64,000 nt of DNA, from contig ML677333.1 in the NCBI GenBank assembly GCA_007922305.1, positions 12,936,541 to 13,000,540 on the forward strand. The letters run 5' to 3'. The DNA is from Dermatemys mawii. Lineage: Eukaryota > Chordata > Testudines > Dermatemydidae. Below, piece by piece: positions 32,716 to 45,995 of the stretch (position 1 is its first letter; every line of letters begins with the position of its first letter). The translations under genes and the position numbers were made by a program. A model generated the notes under the pieces. It had not been told where the DNA came from and ran no database searches. It saw only the letters and a list, made by a program, of their open reading frames with translations.

Positions 32716-35540
32716 GACACATGGAACGAATTGACAAAAAGAGCCTAGTAAAAATACTAACGGCTTTGAAAATAAATGATAATTGTACTTGGGCTTCTAC
32801 TGTCTGTAGTAGGAAGAGGGTATGAGACATAAGCCCTTGTATCAGAGGCCTCGTATGAGGCAGGACCTGCTCACAGAATTTGGCAAGAACAGGGCTGATA
32901 TTGCAAAAATACTCATTTTTAAGATATGCTAGTCACAGAGTACTTCTATCAACATCTAACCTCGCTGTCAGTTCGGTATTGTGTCTGGTGTAGGATCACA
33001 TCTCAGTCCCATTACAGTCACTAGCAAAACAAAGGTTAATGACTAAAGAGTAGATTTTTGAGCTGCTTGATGCAAACAAAATAACCAAATGTTCAGCTTT
33101 TCATCAATGAAGGTTTAATAGACCATGTATCCATATACCAAAGCTTTTTGCACGAATAAACACATCACATGCAGCAGATCTTCCTTTTGTTTTACTGAAA
33201 AACAATTAGGAATGCAATCGTTAGGAGATTAAGTGAACAAACAGAACTCGCTCTCTGCCTTTAACAAATGTAAGAAGTGGAATCTCTTGGGAAATGTATG
33301 GAAAATGTTTCCTGCATCATGATGACTGAAATGAAACAGCAGCAACTCCACTCATGGAGTAACACTTTGCCAAGAACGCTATTTGATGGAGGTGAGCAAA
33401 CAAGCACACCAATTACTTACGAATATTCTTCTTTGCTCATGCGTGCACCCCTTTTGATTCACTATCCTGGAACATTTGCATGAGCAGAGGTTTGTTTGTT
33501 CAGCGTCTGGTGAAAATTAATTTGTGGCCCATTAACAAAATGTGGATAATCACTAAGGCTCATATTCTGCAAACTTCACTTGGGAGGGCATGTGGAGTAA
33601 GGTACTACACGGGTGGAGTGAGTGTGACAGAATCTCGCCTTTTGTGAGTACATGAAATTAATTTGGGGCTGGTTGGTGCCTTCACTCGTAGCCCCGAGCA
33701 TGGGGTAGTGCAGAAGCTGCATGAGTAGGAATAGTTTTGAGAGGCACTATTCTCACCCTGCGTACTCCAGGTAATTACACCAGTAATTTGCTACTGGTCT
33801 ATGCCAGTATCAAATTTAGAGCATCCTCCTTTGCCAGCTCCACTTCGCTGGTTGGTGCATTGGGAGGTAGAGTCAGAACTTTGCCCACTCCCTGGCCAAT
33901 CTTCATCCCCTGCCCAGGGGTAAGTTCATCCAGATAGTCCACTCAGAGGTGTGTAAAGAGTTCTTACTTCCTGTTATGCCCCTGTATGGATGCATTGTCC
34001 AAGTCACTATCTAATCCCTTGTAGTGAAACAAAATTTGTTTCAGGCAAAAGTAGTTTCCAGAAAGGTTAAGTTATCCCTCCAGAGAACAGAAACAATATT
34101 ATGAGATTTAGATGATTAGTCACGCAGCTCAGACAACAATGTATTAATGTTAAATATCCAAAGCAAACAGTTAGTGAGCAACCCTAAGACTAAAATAAAA
34201 TTGGTTAGTCTCCAGTACCAAACAAATCTTTTAAACTGCTCTGTTTGTGGACAATCTGCAACACGGCATGCATTTTTCTTTGTAAGATGTTCATGCAGTT
34301 ATTTTATTAGCTCCCGTGATATTATGCTTTAAAACAGCAGATATTTCAGAACCTTAGCACAGTTTAGCATGGAAAATATAGATGCTTTAATGCACAACAT
34401 CATGTATTTTCTATTACATTTCTATATATAGGGAATATTTTTGAATATGTAGAAAGTGCAACAGTTGATAAGACTTTCAAAAAACAGAACCCAAATAATA
34501 GAATATTATTCTAGCCCTGTGTAAGATTTGCACTCTGGAGGTCTGAGTCCAAAGAAATTCTTTAAAGCGTCTCTGGGAGGCCTTCTTGGAACTGGCATTC
34601 TGGGATGGTTTCCATTTTGTAGATCCCCCAGCTAGTTGGTAGGCAAATGGTACAGCTTGTGATGTCTCTCTAGAGGCTCTTCTAGCTTGAGTTCAGTAGT
34701 AATGTGTTTTTCTATGCACAAAGAAGAAATGTGATTTTCAGTCTAGATGACTTTGCTATCAGATTATGAAAATTAACAAACAACTAGAATGTCTCCAGGC
34801 AAGACAGAATGCAATGACTCTGGAACATTCAGCATCTGAACTAAACCACAAAATGGCAACTGCTTCACAGTTGCCCTTGAAGAAAGGCAGGCAGACTCCA
34901 TTCCACTTACATGTGAAGTACAAAGAAAACAAAATGATATCTCCTTTCAGTGTCCACACGGGACACTCCATTATATTTTCCAGCAGCCATCAGAGCTGCG
35001 TCCAACCTCCATAAACAAATAGTTCCTCCTACCTTAGTGATGAGTGTCCTGGTGACAACTACTACCACAGTGTGTTATTGCAGGGCTGGGTATTCATATA
35101 TCCCAGCAATGTTGCTACTGTTGAAAGTAGCTGTCTCATAAAGCATGAGAAATGTGACACCACAGTAATGTTACTAATGTATCTGAGTAATGTTTATCCT
35201 AGGCTCTATGTGATCCACCTACAAAGGAGAGGAAACTCTATTTGTTAACCACCATCACGGTGCATAAAATCTCAACTACCATACAGGAAAATATATTCAC
35301 CACCATATAATGGCTTCTCACTATCTCTGTGTTGGTTTTTGACCCCCTTTGCTCATGATTCCAAAGCAGGTTCAAACATAATGATATGTATGCCTTCTAC
35401 GTGATTGGATGAAAGGTTTTGGTATATTGTGAATTTTATGTGCCCAGCAGTTGTGGAAAAGAAAATGTGTAGGGTGAACTGTATATCACTACAACTGACT
35501 TACTTATTTGGCCCCATCATGGTCATATCTGAACAGTTCA
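32716..35540. other. non-coding stretch
   Basis: About 2.8 kb without a supported gene. Short ORFs on both strands lack features. Confidence 0.35.
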
Positions 35541-35705
35541 CAACCCTCCTGTGTGGGAGGGAAGTACTATTATCCCCACTCTATAGACAGGGAGACAAAG
35601 CAGCTAAGTGACTTGCCCCAAGTCTCACACAAGGTTTCTGGTAGATCAGGGAATTGAACCCCACTATTCCCAGTCAACACCCTTTCCATTGGACCGTCCT
35701 TTCTT
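35540..35705 (-). repeat. MIR-type SINE fragment, antisense
   Basis: TTATCCCCACTCTATAGAC, AGTGACTTGCCCCAAG and GGGAATTGAACCCC are the antisense MIR sequence order. Confidence 0.65.
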
Positions 35706-36277
35706 CCCTTTCCAGTTTATCCCAGTCAGGGTCTGCCTTAGGTGCAGAGTAAGGGGTTGCTAGGATCTGCCACTTCTTGGGTTCCCACCATCCAGCTCTA
35801 GTTCTGCAACTTATTGACTGATATTGTCTCCCTTTCTGGTCTAACCACCATCGGACAGAGAGCTCTGGCCAACAGATCTTCCGGGAGCTGAAATGGGAGA
35901 AACCTCCCTGTTCAGCAGTGAAACTGGAGATGGAGAAGAATCAAAGTAATCAATTTCCACTTCCTGGGAATGGGAGATTTTGCCACCAGATTGCTTTATT
36001 GCCCCAACTCTGACAGTGAGGCCTAAAGGAAAGGCTCTGAGGTAGCCTGGAGCCTCCTGAATCAGAAGACCAGCCCTCACTCCAGTCATGTTTTCCAGCA
36101 AATGCTCTGTAAAGCATGTGTTGCTTGAGTGACATTTCCCTTTTTATTTTGTCCTTGGGAAGATGAGTTCTAAGAAACAGGATACATTTTCTTGGCTGCT
36201 TTCCTCTAAATGGGCCTAGCTTTTTTTCAGAGTTCAAACTCTGTACCCAGGCCTACAGCTACAGCACACATAGTTTG

Positions 36278-36546
36278 CAAAGGGTACATGTACCCTACAC
36301 CCAAAATTGGCCTATGCCAGGTGATGTAAGCTCATGGAGCTCAGGCTAAGGAGTATTTAATTGTGGTGTAGATGTTTGGGCTTGGGCTGCAGCCTGAGCT
36401 CTGGAACCTTCCCACTTCATTGGATCCTATAGCCTGGACTCCAGACCAAGAGCAAACATCTATTCTGCAGTTAAGAAGCCCCTTAGATCAAGTCAGCTGG
36501 CATAGGCTAGCCACAGGTTTTTAACTGCAGTGTACACATACACTAT
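36278..36546. mobile_element. Harbinger-type palindromic MITE, diverged
   Basis: GGGTACATGTACCC near the left end, ATTGTGGTGTAGATG, then AGCTGGCATAGGCTAGCCAC and TGCAGTGTACACATAC on the right: the same layout as 18968-19231. Edges are approximate. Confidence 0.65.
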
Positions 36547-36837
36547 AAGTCCTCCAACATCCTGCACTCCAACAAGTGGGGAGAGGGAAATCCAAACTGC
36601 ACAAGTTTTTCTTAAAACCGCAGATTTCATTTTATCTCCCAGTAAATAGAGATGAATCAAATGCATGAGACTTCATGGAAAGCCTATGAATTAATGTAGT
36701 TAGCTGATTAGTGTGAAATCTAATTCAAAGTGATTTTGATGGGCCACACAGTCCACCAGAGTACACAGTGTCCTCCTGAATGCACAAAAAGGCAGTGTAG
36801 CAACCCTTTTTATCTTTTACTCTTCATTGCTTAAACC

Positions 36838-36960
36838 TATGGGATACAGGAAAGGTGGTTTTGTGATTAAGGCTGGAAGTCAGGAGTCCTTTTGGGTTAT
36901 TGGCTCTGCTACAGCCTTTTTTTTTTTTGGTGTGACTGGGCACAAGTGTTGTGACCATTA
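36838..36960 (+). repeat. MIR-type SINE fragment with T-run
   Basis: GGCTGGAAGTCAGGAGTCC, GGCTCTGCTACAG and GTGTGACTGGGCACAAGT follow MIR order, interrupted by a T-run at about 36917-36927. Confidence 0.5.
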
Positions 36961-37059
36961 TATTTTGCAGTGTTATTCTTGTGACTTGTTGGTAATAATG
37001 TGAACTGAATTCAAAATAAGACTGTTCTTTGGGTCTATTAATAAAAATCAACAAGCATA

Positions 37060-37330
37060 TAGGCCCAGACTTTTCAAAGTATTTAGGCATTGCTGCACTC
37101 AAAGTTGCTTCACTCTAAATCTCATTTTCAAAAAGGATCAGTTACTCAAGGCCAGATTTTCAAAGCTAGTTAGGAATCTAACTCCTGTTGAAATCAACGG
37201 GATTTAAGCACCTAAATAGTTTTGAAAATCTAGTCCTTAGCCCAAATCCCATGGACATCCAATGGGATTTAGGCTTCTCTGCTCCCAAATCACTTTTGAA
37301 AATGAGATTTAGGCTCCTCAATAAGATACA
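37060..37330. repeat. fold-back repeat with TTTTCAAA/TTTGAAAA arms
   Basis: CCAGATTTTCAAAG (37151) and TTTTGAAAATCTAG (37220) form inverted arms around TTGAAATCAACGGGATTTAAG. Related arms recur at 37070 and 37294, so more than one palindromic copy is present. Confidence 0.55.
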
Positions 37331-38104
37331 CATTAAAATGGGAGCTCTGTGTTCATTGCAATCTGAACATCAGGCCATTTTTTGTTAGCAGCCAAAATAT
37401 GGATCTACATGTCTAACTTCAGACACTCAAGAATCAAGATTTTTGTTTCTATAGTTCTGAGTCTTCTTATTTAAATCAGTGCAAGAGAAATAACTAAATG
37501 AAGCCAAGGTAGTAACAGTTTAACTGTTACACTAGTGTAAAATTGGTGTAAGGGAGAAAAGAATCACACCTATGTTCAGAATGCTATGCAAATGAAATCA
37601 CTACCCTGATAGCTTTTGCAAATTATGTATAAACATTTCCACGTCCAATTTTCTGATCTACATTAATAGATTTATTTTAAAGGTAAGTATCTGCATTTGT
37701 AAATATGTAGATGTTCTCATCTGGTAAAAAAGTTAAAATGTCTCCATGTGTTGCAGAGGCATAGCGTATGTGGGCGGCAATTTTCTACTAACATTTTTAT
37801 CAGGCAATTTTCAGACAGCTTGAATTAAGGATTTTCTTACCTAGTGAAAGGAGAACAATAGAGTTATTAAAGCTATTAAAAGATAATAGCGGATAGCTAC
37901 AGAGCTGGAGGAGGCTGGGAAAGAGGGAGACTAACGTTTCTGGTTCCAGTAAATGAAAACTCAATCCTGCACAGTGCTGAGCTTTCTCAGTTTTCATTTA
38001 TTTCAATAGGTGTTGGAAGAGTTGAGCCCTTTGCAGGCCCCTACGACACTTGAAGTCTTTAAACCATAGTCTGAGGACTTCAATAGCTCAGATATGGGTT
38101 AGGG

Positions 38105-38225
38105 GTTTATTACAGGAATGGGCGGGTGAGATTCTGTGGCCTGCGTTGTGCAGGAGGTCAGACTAGATGATCATGATGGTCCCTTCTGACCTTAAAGTTC
38201 ATGACTCTAAGTCTATGACTATATG
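38105..38225 (+). mobile_element. CR1 3' terminal fragment
   Basis: GGAGGTCAGACTAGATGATC, GGTCCCTTCTGACCTTAAAG and CTATGACTATATGA match the 3' end of turtle CR1. Confidence 0.7.
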
Positions 38226-39754
38226 ATTTTGTTGTAGAAAAGGATTGTTTGGGGTTTGTTGTTCTGATCAAGATAATGCTAGTGAATGGTGATGATTAAA
38301 TACCCTGGAAAGAAAGGTCCCAGCCCAACTCCCAGTGAAGTCAATGTGAAGACAACCAAACACTTTTCATTAGGAATTTGACTGGGCCCTAAGTCATCTC
38401 CTTGTTCACTGAACAGCCACAAGATGGTTGGTACTGGCAGCATTGCAAGCTTCCCCAGACTATCCCATCATATCTCAGCCCTGGCGTAGAAGAATCGCAG
38501 TGTGGATACCAGAATGAGAGAATAGTTCATTCTTCAGGCCAATTCAACATTTGGCTATACTGTGAAGAAGACCACCAAGGGTGCCCATTGTAATGCAGAT
38601 ATTTACCCACATCACTGATACTGCTAACCTGTTAGCCATGTGGTTTGGATACTGGAGTTATGACTAAAGCCCATGTGGTAGGTTGATACCTTTCAGGGTT
38701 ATACCCCAACTGAATTTATCACCAGGCTCAGGTTGTCATTTAGCCCTAATCCTGCTCTCACCCCTCATCTACTAAGCAGTTTCTATAGCTTTTTACTGGA
38801 GCCTCCATTGTAGTGGACTGACAAACGGGCCCCATCTCTAGCTTCATCTCCCTTCTGCCATACCCTGGAAGAGTTACATCAGAGTCATATCTCTCCTTTC
38901 AGTTCAAGCTCCTTCTCCTGTTCTGGCTCTATTCTTTTCTTTTCTTTCCACCACCCCTTTTTTTCAACTTTTTTTTTTCTTGATTATTTTTAGTTGACTT
39001 TCTATTACTGGCGTATTTTGGCTCTTATGCTTTTTGCTCCCCACACTTCTCTAGCGGGTCACATGGTGCTTGGGGTTAGGAATGTCCATTGGTGGTGTAG
39101 GATGCATGCTCTGTCACCTGAGCTGAGTGCTGGGAGACCAGAGACAAAGATTGGGCTCACAGTCTCTTCCTCCTGTAGATCTGGACATGTGAGCTAGTCC
39201 TTCTGATTAAGAGAGCTCCACAGGTGCAAGAAAGGAAGGCAGGTCTCTCAATGGGCTGTCCACTGAATTACCCACAGAAGCACAGGTGTAATGAGTCAGA
39301 GTGGAGCCAGTGTCCTGATACAGCTTTCCTTACCACCACTGTTTATCTCCTTTCCTCCCGAGCCCTCATCCCGGCCTCGTCTGGCACCCCAGCCTTAATT
39401 CAGTGTAGCAGTGTCTGAGTCAGAAGCACTAGGCTAAAATCACAAGTACTAGGAGCCTGAGAAAGGGGTTTCATTTGTATAATTTGAGTCAGTGGGGTTG
39501 AGAACAGCTAACATAAATTAACTAGGTAAAGGTAAGGAGAGAGTCACACAAGGAGTTTATGAGTAATAACACTATGCTGCTCACTTTTTTTAAAATCATC
39601 ACCAAGGCAGCACTTCAGTCTTTAAAAAAATAAGGATTTAAGTAGATGGATCTAAATAAACGGATGCTCACTTGCTGAGGACATTTAAATAGCAAGCTAT
39701 TCTATTTCATCGTTGTTCTGTGATTCTGCAGCTCCCTTCTTAGCACTTCTGCAT

Positions 39755-39965
39755 CTCTTCCCATCTAGGGAATCTCAAAGCACTTTACAAGCATTTACTA
39801 ACTAATCCTCACATGCCCCCTGACAGCTAAATGTTATTTCCATTTCACAGACGGGGAAACTGAGATACAATTAAATTAAATGATTCACCCAAGATCACAC
39901 ACCTAGGCAATGAGAAAGAGCCAGGAATACATCCCCAAACCCAGGCCCCTGGATTAACTGACAGG
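39755..39965 (-). repeat. MIR-type SINE, antisense
   Basis: Reads CTCAAAGCACTTTACAAGC, CATTTCACAGACGGGGAAAC, CAAGATCACACACCTAGGC and AGAGCCAGGAATACA, a long antisense MIR. Confidence 0.75.
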
Positions 39966-40401
39966 ACATAAAACCGCTAAATAAATTGGTATTGCGATTA
40001 TTTATTATTACTGTGCTATGGGGCATGCATTTACATAAATAAACATTGTAGAGTGAAATCCTTTCAGCCAGGATCTAGTTATTAGGTATAATTTGTGCTG
40101 AAAATACAAAGGATTGTTAACATGGGTGCAGAAAGCAATAAAACATAAGTAGTGAGAGTATGCATGAGATTGCCTTGTTTGTGGTGTATGGGAAATAAGA
40201 CCCCAAGCAAATAATAGGCTCATACAGCTGATTGTTAAAAATAATGAATGCCAAAAGTCTAATGTAGGGCAAATGTGCAGTAAAAATACAGACTGTAATA
40301 AAGCCCAAGTGAGGAAAAATAAAAGCTTTACAATAATTTTAAACTACGATGTGTCCTTTATACATATTAATATATAAAATAACTTGTTTCTGACTTCCAT
40401 A

Positions 40402-40510
40402 GTTCTTTAGTTATGACATAGGACTATGAATCAGGACAGGTGGGCGCTACTCCTCGTTCTGTCACAAGCTTTCTGTGCGACCTTGACTAAGTCACTTAGT
40501 CTGGTTTTCA
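40402..40510 (+). repeat. MIR-type SINE fragment
   Basis: GGACTATGAATCAGGACAGG, CTCGTTCTGTCACAAGC and TGTGCGACCTTGACTAAGTC are in MIR order. Confidence 0.65.
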
Positions 40511-41939
40511 AAAAGACAGGTGCACAATTATACATACAAAATATGTGCCAGTTCCATGCCTAATTCGTGCATGCAATTACTAGGCTCAAGTACACCGATC
40601 AAACAGCTGTGTATGCAAATTAAGATTTATAAGTGTCAGTAGCCATTTGTATGTACAAATACCCAGTTTGCAAGCACAATCACAGTGACTGTGTGCACAG
40701 ATTAAGCTTGTGTGATGCCTGCAATCAGGCTCTTAAAATAAGTGATGAACCTCATCTGTACACATTCTGTGTCTCCCAAGCATCCTATGAGACCAAATAA
40801 ACTAATGTTTGTAAAGTGCACAGATCTTAGAATGGAAAGTGCAAAATTAAGTGCAAAGTACTGTTATAATTTAAAAGTAACTGACAATCTTTAGGTAATA
40901 CAATAAAATGTAACCTCCATGACTAATGAAAACAATGTGAATACTTGCAATGAACTGTTCATGAGTAAATGACAGACCAAGAAATTAGTTCAGAAATTAT
41001 TCAGAGAATTATGCTGAATAACAAATACATCTGAGAAAATTTTGTGATCTGCTCGTGGAACTAACAGGAAAAAAGAGGTGGAATTCATCAATTAATTATC
41101 CTTTACAAATTATTCACCCAGCTCTACTAGAAAACTCAAAATAGATCAGTTCTTAAGCAGTGTTTGTCTATTATAATATTCACCAGCCTTGCAGTAATTT
41201 GAGTTGAGAGATTGTGACAATCTGTTTTCCATTCTCATATAAAATTGTCTTTCAGCACTAGATGCATATCGCCTTCAGGCTTCTCAGTGCTTCTCAGTGA
41301 ATGCAGCCTTGGAATTCCTGATTCCCAGAAGGCCATAGACTTTGTTTTATACTGTGTAAACAGGGGAAAAAAGATAGAGGAAAAAGAGCCTGATCCTCAC
41401 TGCTGTTTACAAAGTCCTAGAGAACTAACAGGGAAGGGGATTCCAGCAAAAGAGTCCAAGGGGGAAAATTAGCGTATGTAACGACTTCCTTCTTGGCAGA
41501 GAAGCCACCCTGCTCTGTGATTTCACAGAGGGCTCCCAGCACTGGCAGAAGGAATATAAGTTTCTCTCTGATTCTGAGACAAGGCAACAGTGCAGATGAG
41601 GCAGCAGCTGAAGTGGCAAAAAAGGGTGTAAACAAACAAGCAAACAAAACCCCCTCTCATTAGCTCTCTTGGAAATTTCCTGTGAAGTCTTTCAGCTGAT
41701 TTTATTTAATTGCCTTGGGCCAAATTTAGTTCTCAGTTATTTCCAGTTTACACAGATGTAACGGAGAGCAGACTTTGATCTACTCTATTTGACTACTCCT
41801 AAGAGTTTTTCATGGAAGTGTTTGGGATTGTTTAGAAAGAAAATGTCTCTTCTGTAAGGATCGAGATAGCTATCTGAGTGATAGAGGGAAACCTCGAATG
41901 AGGAGAAAGGGGGTTTTATGTTTTCCTTTGAGCTAGATC

Positions 41940-42515
41940 CTGTAAATTCCCTCTAAGCTGTGCAGACATGCCCAGCTGTCTATTAAGCCTTGTGCAGGGA
42001 CTCAGGGTCACAGCAGTGAGATATGCCTCTCCCCAGCATGGACCTGCCACAGCAGGAAGAGGTGCCCCTCCCCACTGGCCCCAGCCTGGACCTGCCCTGA
42101 ACTTGCCGCCACCAGGGGAGAGGAGCTCCTCTCTTAGCCCAGTTCAGCACTGCTGGTGTTGCTGCTGGGGAGAAGCACCTTCCCCCCACTCCCCCCAGGC
42201 CCTGATCTGCTGTGGTAAGAAAGGGCTGAGGGAGTCCTCTCTCCCTGCCACAGTTCTGGGACAGCCTGCACCCCCAGACCCCTCATTCCCGGCCCCACCC
42301 CAGAGCTTTCACCCCTAGCCAGAGCCCACACCCCCTGCACCCAATCCTCTGCCCCAGCCCTAAGCCCCTCCCACACGCCGAACTCCTTGGTCCCACCCCC
42401 ACCATATGAACTTTGTTATGTGCACCAGTATGAAGGGGATGTGTCCCACGTCACCTCCATACTGGGACACATAACAAAATTCATTCCGCACATGGACATA
42501 ACAAAGTAGAGGGAA
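41940..42515. repeat. GC-rich MITE-like repeat
   Basis: Inverted TTCCCTCTAAGC (41947) and TAGAGGGAAAC (42508) mark the ends. The interior holds a CCCC-rich block and a near-palindrome TGTCCCACGTCACCTCC / TACTGGGACACATAAC. ORFs in 41968-42376 are within it. Confidence 0.4.
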
Positions 42516-42776
42516 ACTGCAGTGCCACCCTTCTTAATGTGTAGTACCTTACTCCACAAGTAGTCCCATGGAACTACTGTCTCACACACACATATACACA
42601 CACACTATTCAAGATACTAGACAGTTCAATACTATCAAGCTGATGGGCAGAAAGAATAAAACATTGTCCCTGCTGAAAAGTCAAGAGCCAAGCAATAGGC
42701 ACAGCCAATAGTGTCCATGGCTTGGGAAATGGAGCAAGTAGCACTAGTGGCCTGTGGCTTGGTGACTAGTCTCTAA

Positions 42777-43053
42777 GGATACATCTACACTGTAATTAAA
42801 AACCCACAGGTGGCATGTGCCAGCTGACTCAGGCTCGCAGGGCTCGGGCTCAGAGGTTGTTTAGTTGCAGTGTAGATGTCTGGGCTCGGCTGGAGCTTAC
42901 CACTGGACTCCGTGAGGAGGGAGTGTCCCAGAAGGTCAGGCTGTCACCCAATGTCTACACCCCAACTAAACAGCCTCTTAGCCTGAGCCCTGCAAACCTG
43001 AGTCAGCTGGCACAGGCCAGCTGTAGGTGTCTAAGTGTAGTGTAGACATACCC
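42777..43053. mobile_element. Harbinger-type palindromic MITE
   Basis: Ends GGATACATCTACACTG and inverted TGTAGACATACCC; TAA on both sides (42774-42776, 43054-43056). Interior inverted blocks ACCCACAGGTGGC and CCAGCTGTAGGTG. Confidence 0.85.
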
Positions 43054-43509
43054 TAACTGGCTACTGTGTACAAGACTAGGACTCTATCTGTACCAGGCCT
43101 TCCTGTTTCCTCCTTTTCAGCTGCAGAAATTCCAGTCCACAGTAGCACTTAGTCTTCTTCAGACGCCATTATCAAAACTGTGCTCTGGAGCAAGCCAACA
43201 AAGTGCTCATCGTAGTCCCAGTGAAATGCTGTGTATATCGTTGCTCAGTTACAGAACTTCAGAGTATTTTACAAAGATATTCCTCGTGATTATTGCAAAA
43301 TAATCATTTCTAACATTGACATGTGCGTATTCAGTAAAAGGGGGAGATAAACAGTGGCTTCGTGCGTTTTAACCACACAGCTTGGTTTCTCAATCAGATT
43401 TATATCCAGAGTGCCACTAAAGCTATGAAGATATAAAATACGTTACAGTCATGATCCATATCCAGCTGTACTTTGCTCTATCAGCTGTGTCTGAAGCAAG
43501 TCTACACTG

Positions 43510-44400
43510 TGAAGTTATGTAGCTTTAGCAGCCTTGGTGGTCAAGATGGAGTTTGCTCTGCAGGCAGCTCTGGACAAGAGAAGGCACGGGCAGGAATCCA
43601 GCAGAGAAAGACACTTCCACCCCAGGGCACCTGTTCCAAAGCCCCCAGAGTGAACATGTGTACTGGAAAAGTACAGTGGATATAAGAAAGGGAAATATTT
43701 ATTTGCAGGGGGATGGATGGAGAAAAGCAACAGGGAAATATAGGGCTAGTGATAAAACAGGGTTGCATTCAACGCAAGGCCCCACAGGCCCAGTGGTAGC
43801 ACAGTCTGAAGGGGCAGACACCAAGCAATGTGTCTGCACACAGAGTTCAAGAGTCCTGGGCAAAGATCCAGTCCAGTGGTGAGTCTTGGTTGTTCCTGGT
43901 CGTCTTCGGCGCCTGTGAACTTTCCCCAACAAACCCCGCCGGTGCCCTCTTCTCCCGCTCTCTGCAAAGCCCCACAGAGCAACCACCTCCTCACTTAACT
44001 AGCCAGCAGCCTCCCTCCTTATTCCCAATGCAGAGTCACAAGCCCCAGTACTCACAGCCACATGCAGCTCTGGACAGCCGTGATACGGGGTCTAGCTCCA
44101 GATTCTCCTTCTCTGGTGATTCCTCCCTGGCACAGTGATGCTCCTGCCTTCTGTCCTGGCGTGTCCCCGGTGAGCCACTCTGTCCCTCTCAGGCTTCGGG
44201 CAGGTTCTTGGCTCCTTGACTCTGTGAGGTGAGGTCTGTCTGTCTGGAAGTCCAGGCACACCCCACACTATAGCTCTCCCATCTCTCTATGCTCCCCCTC
44301 TCCCATCAGCACTTCCTGCCTCTGGAAAACTATTTAAATGGGCATGCTTGTTAAACCCCAAAGGGCTTACACTTCCATGGGGGAAAAATCCACACCCCTG
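43510..44400 (-). mobile_element. probable LTR, antisense, limits approximate
   Basis: On minus, AATAAA lies near 43698-43703 and a TATTTAAA-like AT-rich box near 44331-44338 (CTATTTAAATGG on plus), in the right order for U3 to R. GC-rich between. No ends or target duplication confirmed. ORFs at 43473-44261 on both strands are inside this segment. Confidence 0.45.
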
Positions 44401-44519
44401 AGTGACTAGTCATAGGCGGAATGAGCCGGGGTGGGGTGGAGCGGGCGGGGACTTGGCGGAAGGGGTGGAATGGGGGCGGGACCTGGGACAGAGCCAGGAG
44501 TCAAGCAACCCCCAGTACA

Positions 44520-44745
44520 TTGGAAAGTCAGTGCCAGTGGACACAGTTATACTGCCCTAACGCCCCTGTGTAGACAGCACTATGTCGATGGTAGGGCTTC
44601 TCAACACTGATACCGCCTCTCGTGGAGGTGGTTTAACTATGCCATTGGGAAAAGCTCTCCCATTGCTGTAGTAGCATCTTCACAGAAGCAGAACAGTGGT
44701 GCAGCTGCAGCATTTTAAGTGAAGACCTACCTTAACATTGTGAAG
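44520..44745. repeat. Harbinger-like MITE of a second family
   Basis: GTGTAGACAGCACTATGTCG, CCGCCTCTCGTGGAGGTGG (a fold-back) and GCAGCATTTTAAGTGAAGAC. Related copies are at 58553-58795 and 61290-61510. Confidence 0.5.
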
Positions 44746-45384
44746 CTTTCATCAAACTAAAGGTGTTCTAGAGAGCCATTTATAATTAAAAGTATTTGTT
44801 TTTCATATAAAAAGTGGACAGTGTGATGTTTTCTTTTGAACAGCAAAAGAAGGAAGCTCTGAGTGAAGTTTGTGCGTATATCTGTTCCTGACTTTAAGTC
44901 TTGAAAGTACCACATGGTTTTCCCCTTCTGTAGCTGCCAAAGCAAGCACTCCCCTGTGTATATTATCCAGGTTCCTCAATATGCTGCACTAGCTGTAGGT
45001 TATTTTTCATTTAAATAGCAAATGTACTGTATACAGTAAACTAATATATGTAATGGGAACTTTCAGATATATGGTTTGTGATTCATTCAATTCACAGCAT
45101 TCAGCAAAGGGACTAATAGCAAGTAGATATGAGACAATAGATCCTACTCTGTGTAAAAAAAATGTTAACCAATGGACTCAGAATTCTAAAGCTTACTTGT
45201 CTTCATCTGTAGAATATTTAAAGTCAGTAAGTCACACTATTGACTTCAGCAGACTTCTGTCAGGGATGAATTTGCCCCAAATTGACTATAGAAAAGACAA
45301 GGCAGGTACATCAGTCTGGGTTCTTTCTTGGGATCCTCAAAGTAGTTCCATCCAAGACTGTTCAGTCAGAATTCTACCACTAGC

Positions 45385-45560
45385 TCTGACAGTCAGTGTG
45401 GGTAAATCTCCTAAACCTTCTTTACCTCAGTTTCCCAATCTGTAAATTGGTTATAGTAACACTTACCACACCTGCATGTGTGGAATGTCATTAAGGTGTC
45501 TTCTGAGGTGTTTTGACGTACTAGCATGGGAGGTGTTATATAAATGCTACAATTTGCAAG
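45385..45560 (+). repeat. MIR-type SINE
   Basis: GGGTAAATCTCCTAAACC, ACCTCAGTTTCCCAATCTG, TAAATTGGTTATAGTAACAC and GTGTGGAATGTCATTAAG follow the MIR 3' half. The 130-codon ORF 45053-45445 ends in it and is not a gene. Confidence 0.65.
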
Positions 45561-45869
45561 CAATACGGAACTGAGAAAATAATTAATTGGACACAACTTA
45601 ATTTCTTCTTTTCACTAGTTTAATGTGGTTGTCTTTTATGTGAAGTATGTTTTACACATGAATGAGAGACAAAGTACTCTAACATTGCTAAATCATTTTC
45701 TTCTCCGAGACTACCTTGGAAATATTGGCTAAAACCGAGACCTCAAATCAAAATCTCTTCAAAATTCAGGATCTTTATCTGTGCCCTTACCTGCAATTTG
45801 AGTTCTGGGTTAGAGTCAAAGCTCAAAAGGGTCTATTTCCAAATTTCAGTTTGTAAGCAACCAAAATAT

Positions 45870-45995
45870 TTCTTTTTATTGTAAAATACTAGCATCTAGG
45901 AAAGCAATCAAGGATCAGGGCTCCATTGTGCTAGACATTGTACAGACACATAACAGTGGGGACAGTCTCTGTTCAAGATTGTTCACAGTCTAAAT
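45870..45995 (+). repeat. dispersed SINE-like fragment
   Basis: GGCTCCATTGTGCTAGACATTG, then TACAGACACATAACAGTG and GACAGTCTCTGTTCAAG, an old amniote repeat; a related piece lies at 53525-53590 (GTGCTGTACAAAACACACC, CCTGCCCCAAAGAGCTTAC). Confidence 0.55.

Larger units (their letters stand above)
38226..41939. other. non-coding stretch with two MIR fragments
   Basis: No gene is supported in 3.7 kb. T-rich runs lie at 38936-38990. MIR fragments at 39755-39965 and 40402-40510 are listed separately. Confidence 0.35.

Noticed and set aside
45053..45445. 130-codon ORF
   Set aside because: Ends inside a MIR-type SINE and has no recognisable domain.
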